Shown here: in pieces, positions 4,347 to 5,572 of the stretch
How the letters are laid out: each line of letters starts with the position of its first letter
Position numbering within the stretch: the stretch's first letter is position 1
DNA from: Candidatus Rokuibacteriota bacterium
Lineage (GTDB): Bacteria > Methylomirabilota > Methylomirabilia > Rokubacteriales > CSP1-6
Assembly: GCA_003220195.1 (NCBI GenBank)
Contig: QHRT01000198.1
Span: 1 to 5,572, forward strand
Length of the DNA stretch: 5,572 nucleotides
Direction: 5' to 3'
Translations under genes and position numbers: made by a program
The notes under the pieces: generated by a model
What the model was told of the DNA's origin: nothing
Seen by the model: only the letters and a program-made list of their open reading frames with translations
Database searches by the model: none

Positions 4347-5572
4347 ATGAAACACAAGCATGGATTCAAGGTCGAGGCGGAAGCCGGTGTGGCGGTGGGC
4401 CGCAACTGGAGCACGAAGCCTGACAGCGTCTTCGGTGTGACCGTGCTCGGCCGCCGTGCATTCGTGCTCGGCGGCGCCGCCGCGATGCTCGCGTCGCCGG
4501 CCGCCGCCGAGCCCCTCTACGACGACCGCCTGCTCAACCCGTGCCTGGCTGCGGCGTTGCCGGAGCGGCTGGCTCGTCACGAGGTCGTCCGTGCGGCGTG
4601 GGAAGGTATCGATCCAGCGCAGGTCTGGGACGTCCATGTCCATCTGGTCGGTACGGGTGATTCGGGCGAAGGACCGTGGCTATCACCGCGAGCGTGGAGT
4701 GTCTTTCATCCGACGACCCTTGCGCGCCGGCTCGTGCTGACGAACGCGGCGTGCGCCGATCGCCGCGCCGTCGATCGAAGCTTCGTCACGCGCCTGCAGC
4801 AGCTCGCCGAGGCGTTCCCGCCCGGCGTCAAGCTCATGCTGCTCGCGTTCGACTATCACCACGACAGCGCGGGCCGCGCGATTCCCGACGAGAGCCCGTT
4901 GCACGTCCCGGATCGTTACGCGGCGACGATCGCCGGCCGCTCGCCACGTCGCTTCGAGTGGATCGCGAGCATCCATCCGCTGCGGGCCGACGCCGTCCAG
5001 GCCGTCGAAGACGCCCGCCGTGCCGGTGCACGCGCTGTCAAATGGCTTCCGAACGCGATGGGCATCGATCCCGCGTCGCCCGCCTGCGATCGGTTCTACG
5101 AAACGCTCGTGCGGACCGCCACGCCGCTGCTGACGCACGCGGGCGAAGAAGCCGCCGTCGACGCGGCCGCTGCTCAGGAGCTGGGGAATCCGCTACGGCT
5201 TCGCCGCGCGCTCGACCATGGCGTGCGGGTGATCGTCGCGCATTGCGGGACGCTTGGAAAAGGCATCGACCTGGACAAAGGGGCTCACGGGCCGCGTGTC
5301 TCGAACTTCGCGCTCTTCACGAGGCTGATGGAGGACCCGCGCTACGAGCAGAACCTGTTCGGCGACGTCTCCGCGGTCGTTCAGCGCAACCGCGCGGGCG
5401 AGGCGTTTCCCGCGCTCCTGCGTCGCACGGAGTGGCACCCGCGGCTGCTGTGGGGCTCTGACTACCCGTTACCGGGCGTGCTGCCGCTGATTTCGGTCGC
5501 GTGGTTCGCCGAGCGAGAGTTCCTGCCGTCGAGCGAGGTCTCTGTGCTCAGCGAGATCCGCCGGCACAACCC
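4347..5572 (+). CDS. Metal-dependent amidohydrolase (TIM-barrel) with twin-arginine-type signal, C-terminus cut by window edge
   Basis: An open frame of 408 complete codons runs off the right edge. It carries the metal-site series of the amidohydrolase_2-type TIM barrel: His97-x-His99 (WDVHVHL) at the end of strand 1, Lys232 (AVKWLPN), His264 (THAGEE), His299 (AHCG) and Asp372 (WGSDYP). It is likely a hydrolase or decarboxylase of an unknown substrate. Residues 34-54 look like a Tat signal: Gly-Arg36-Arg37-Ala-Phe, then a hydrophobic Ala/Leu/Gly stretch ending SPAAA before Glu55, so export as a folded metalloprotein is inferred. The start is uncertain. ATG 4347 gives a 35-residue stretch before the arginine pair, while GTG 4437 or GTG 4443 gives a compact Tat n-region; none has a clear Shine-Dalgarno site. 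The gene is divergent from the dioxygenase operon across 159 bases, which hints at shared regulation or pathway. Confidence 0.85.
   Translation, partial: MKHKHGFKVEAEAGVAVGRNWSTKPDSVFGVTVLGRRAFVLGGAAAMLASPAAAEPLYDDRLLNPCLAAALPERLARHEVVRAAWEGIDPAQVWDVHVHLVGTGDSGEGPWLSPRAWSVFHPTTLARRLVLTNAACADRRAVDRSFVTRLQQLAEAFPPGVKLMLLAFDYHHDSAGRAIPDESPLHVPDRYAATIAGRSPRRFEWIASIHPLRADAVQAVEDARRAGARAVKWLPNAMGIDPASPACDRFYETLVRTATPLLTHAGEEAAVDAAAAQELGNPLRLRRALDHGVRVIVAHCGTLGKGIDLDKGAHGPRVSNFALFTRLMEDPRYEQNLFGDVSAVVQRNRAGEAFPALLRRTEWHPRLLWGSDYPLPGVLPLISVAWFAEREFLPSSEVSVLSEIRRHN

Noticed and set aside
4676..5461. 261-residue plus-strand frame overlapping the amidohydrolase
   Set aside because: Its composition is Arg/Ala/Pro-rich without motifs. 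The amidohydrolase frame carries HxH, His, His and Asp metal ligands in the right order and stays open to the window end.
1..5572. CRISPR arrays, tRNA/rRNA genes, insertion sequences or rho-independent terminators
   Set aside because: No regularly spaced repeats, clover-leaf or rRNA-like segments, transposase motifs, or GC hairpin followed by a T run were seen on either strand.

Overview
This is a GC-rich window (about 65% by eye) with tightly packed genes, short or no spacers and strong purine-rich Shine-Dalgarno sites. That points to a bacterial chromosome or metagenomic contig from a high-GC lineage. The gene mix (Rieske dioxygenase, 3-hydroxyisobutyrate-dehydrogenase-like enzyme, exported amidohydrolase) fits soil or sediment bacteria such as Rokubacteria- or Proteobacteria-like groups, but the sequence alone does not settle the taxon.

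From about 4190 down to position 1, seven genes lie on the minus strand and look like one operon. In transcription order they are: an NAD(P)-binding beta-hydroxyacid dehydrogenase (4187-3264); the small beta subunit of an aromatic-ring-hydroxylating dioxygenase (3258-2713); its large Rieske alpha subunit (2696-1329); a 65-residue protein whose start codon overlaps the alpha-subunit stop (1332-1135); a 68-residue Cys/His-containing protein (1110-904); a roughly 241-residue helical protein with ferritin-like spacing of Glu/His residues, interrupted in this sequence by a single-base frameshift near 511-522 (866-142); and the start of a 4Fe-4S ferredoxin (133-1, cut by the window edge). The longest spacer is 37 bases.

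A 159-base divergent intergenic region (4188-4346) separates the operon from one plus-strand gene running off the right edge. That gene encodes a metal-dependent TIM-barrel amidohydrolase with a twin-arginine-type signal sequence. The intergenic region holds a possible promoter for the operon and a 9-base inverted repeat centred on its -10 element.

Taken together, the locus looks like a catabolic cluster for an unidentified substrate. The dioxygenase would hydroxylate the ring, the ferredoxin may pass electrons to it, the dehydrogenase may oxidise a hydroxylated or hydroxyacid intermediate, and the exported hydrolase may act on a precursor outside the cytoplasm. No ferredoxin reductase, ring-cleavage dioxygenase or regulator is visible. 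The least explained part is the tail of the operon: two small proteins, the ferritin-like protein and the 4Fe-4S ferredoxin.
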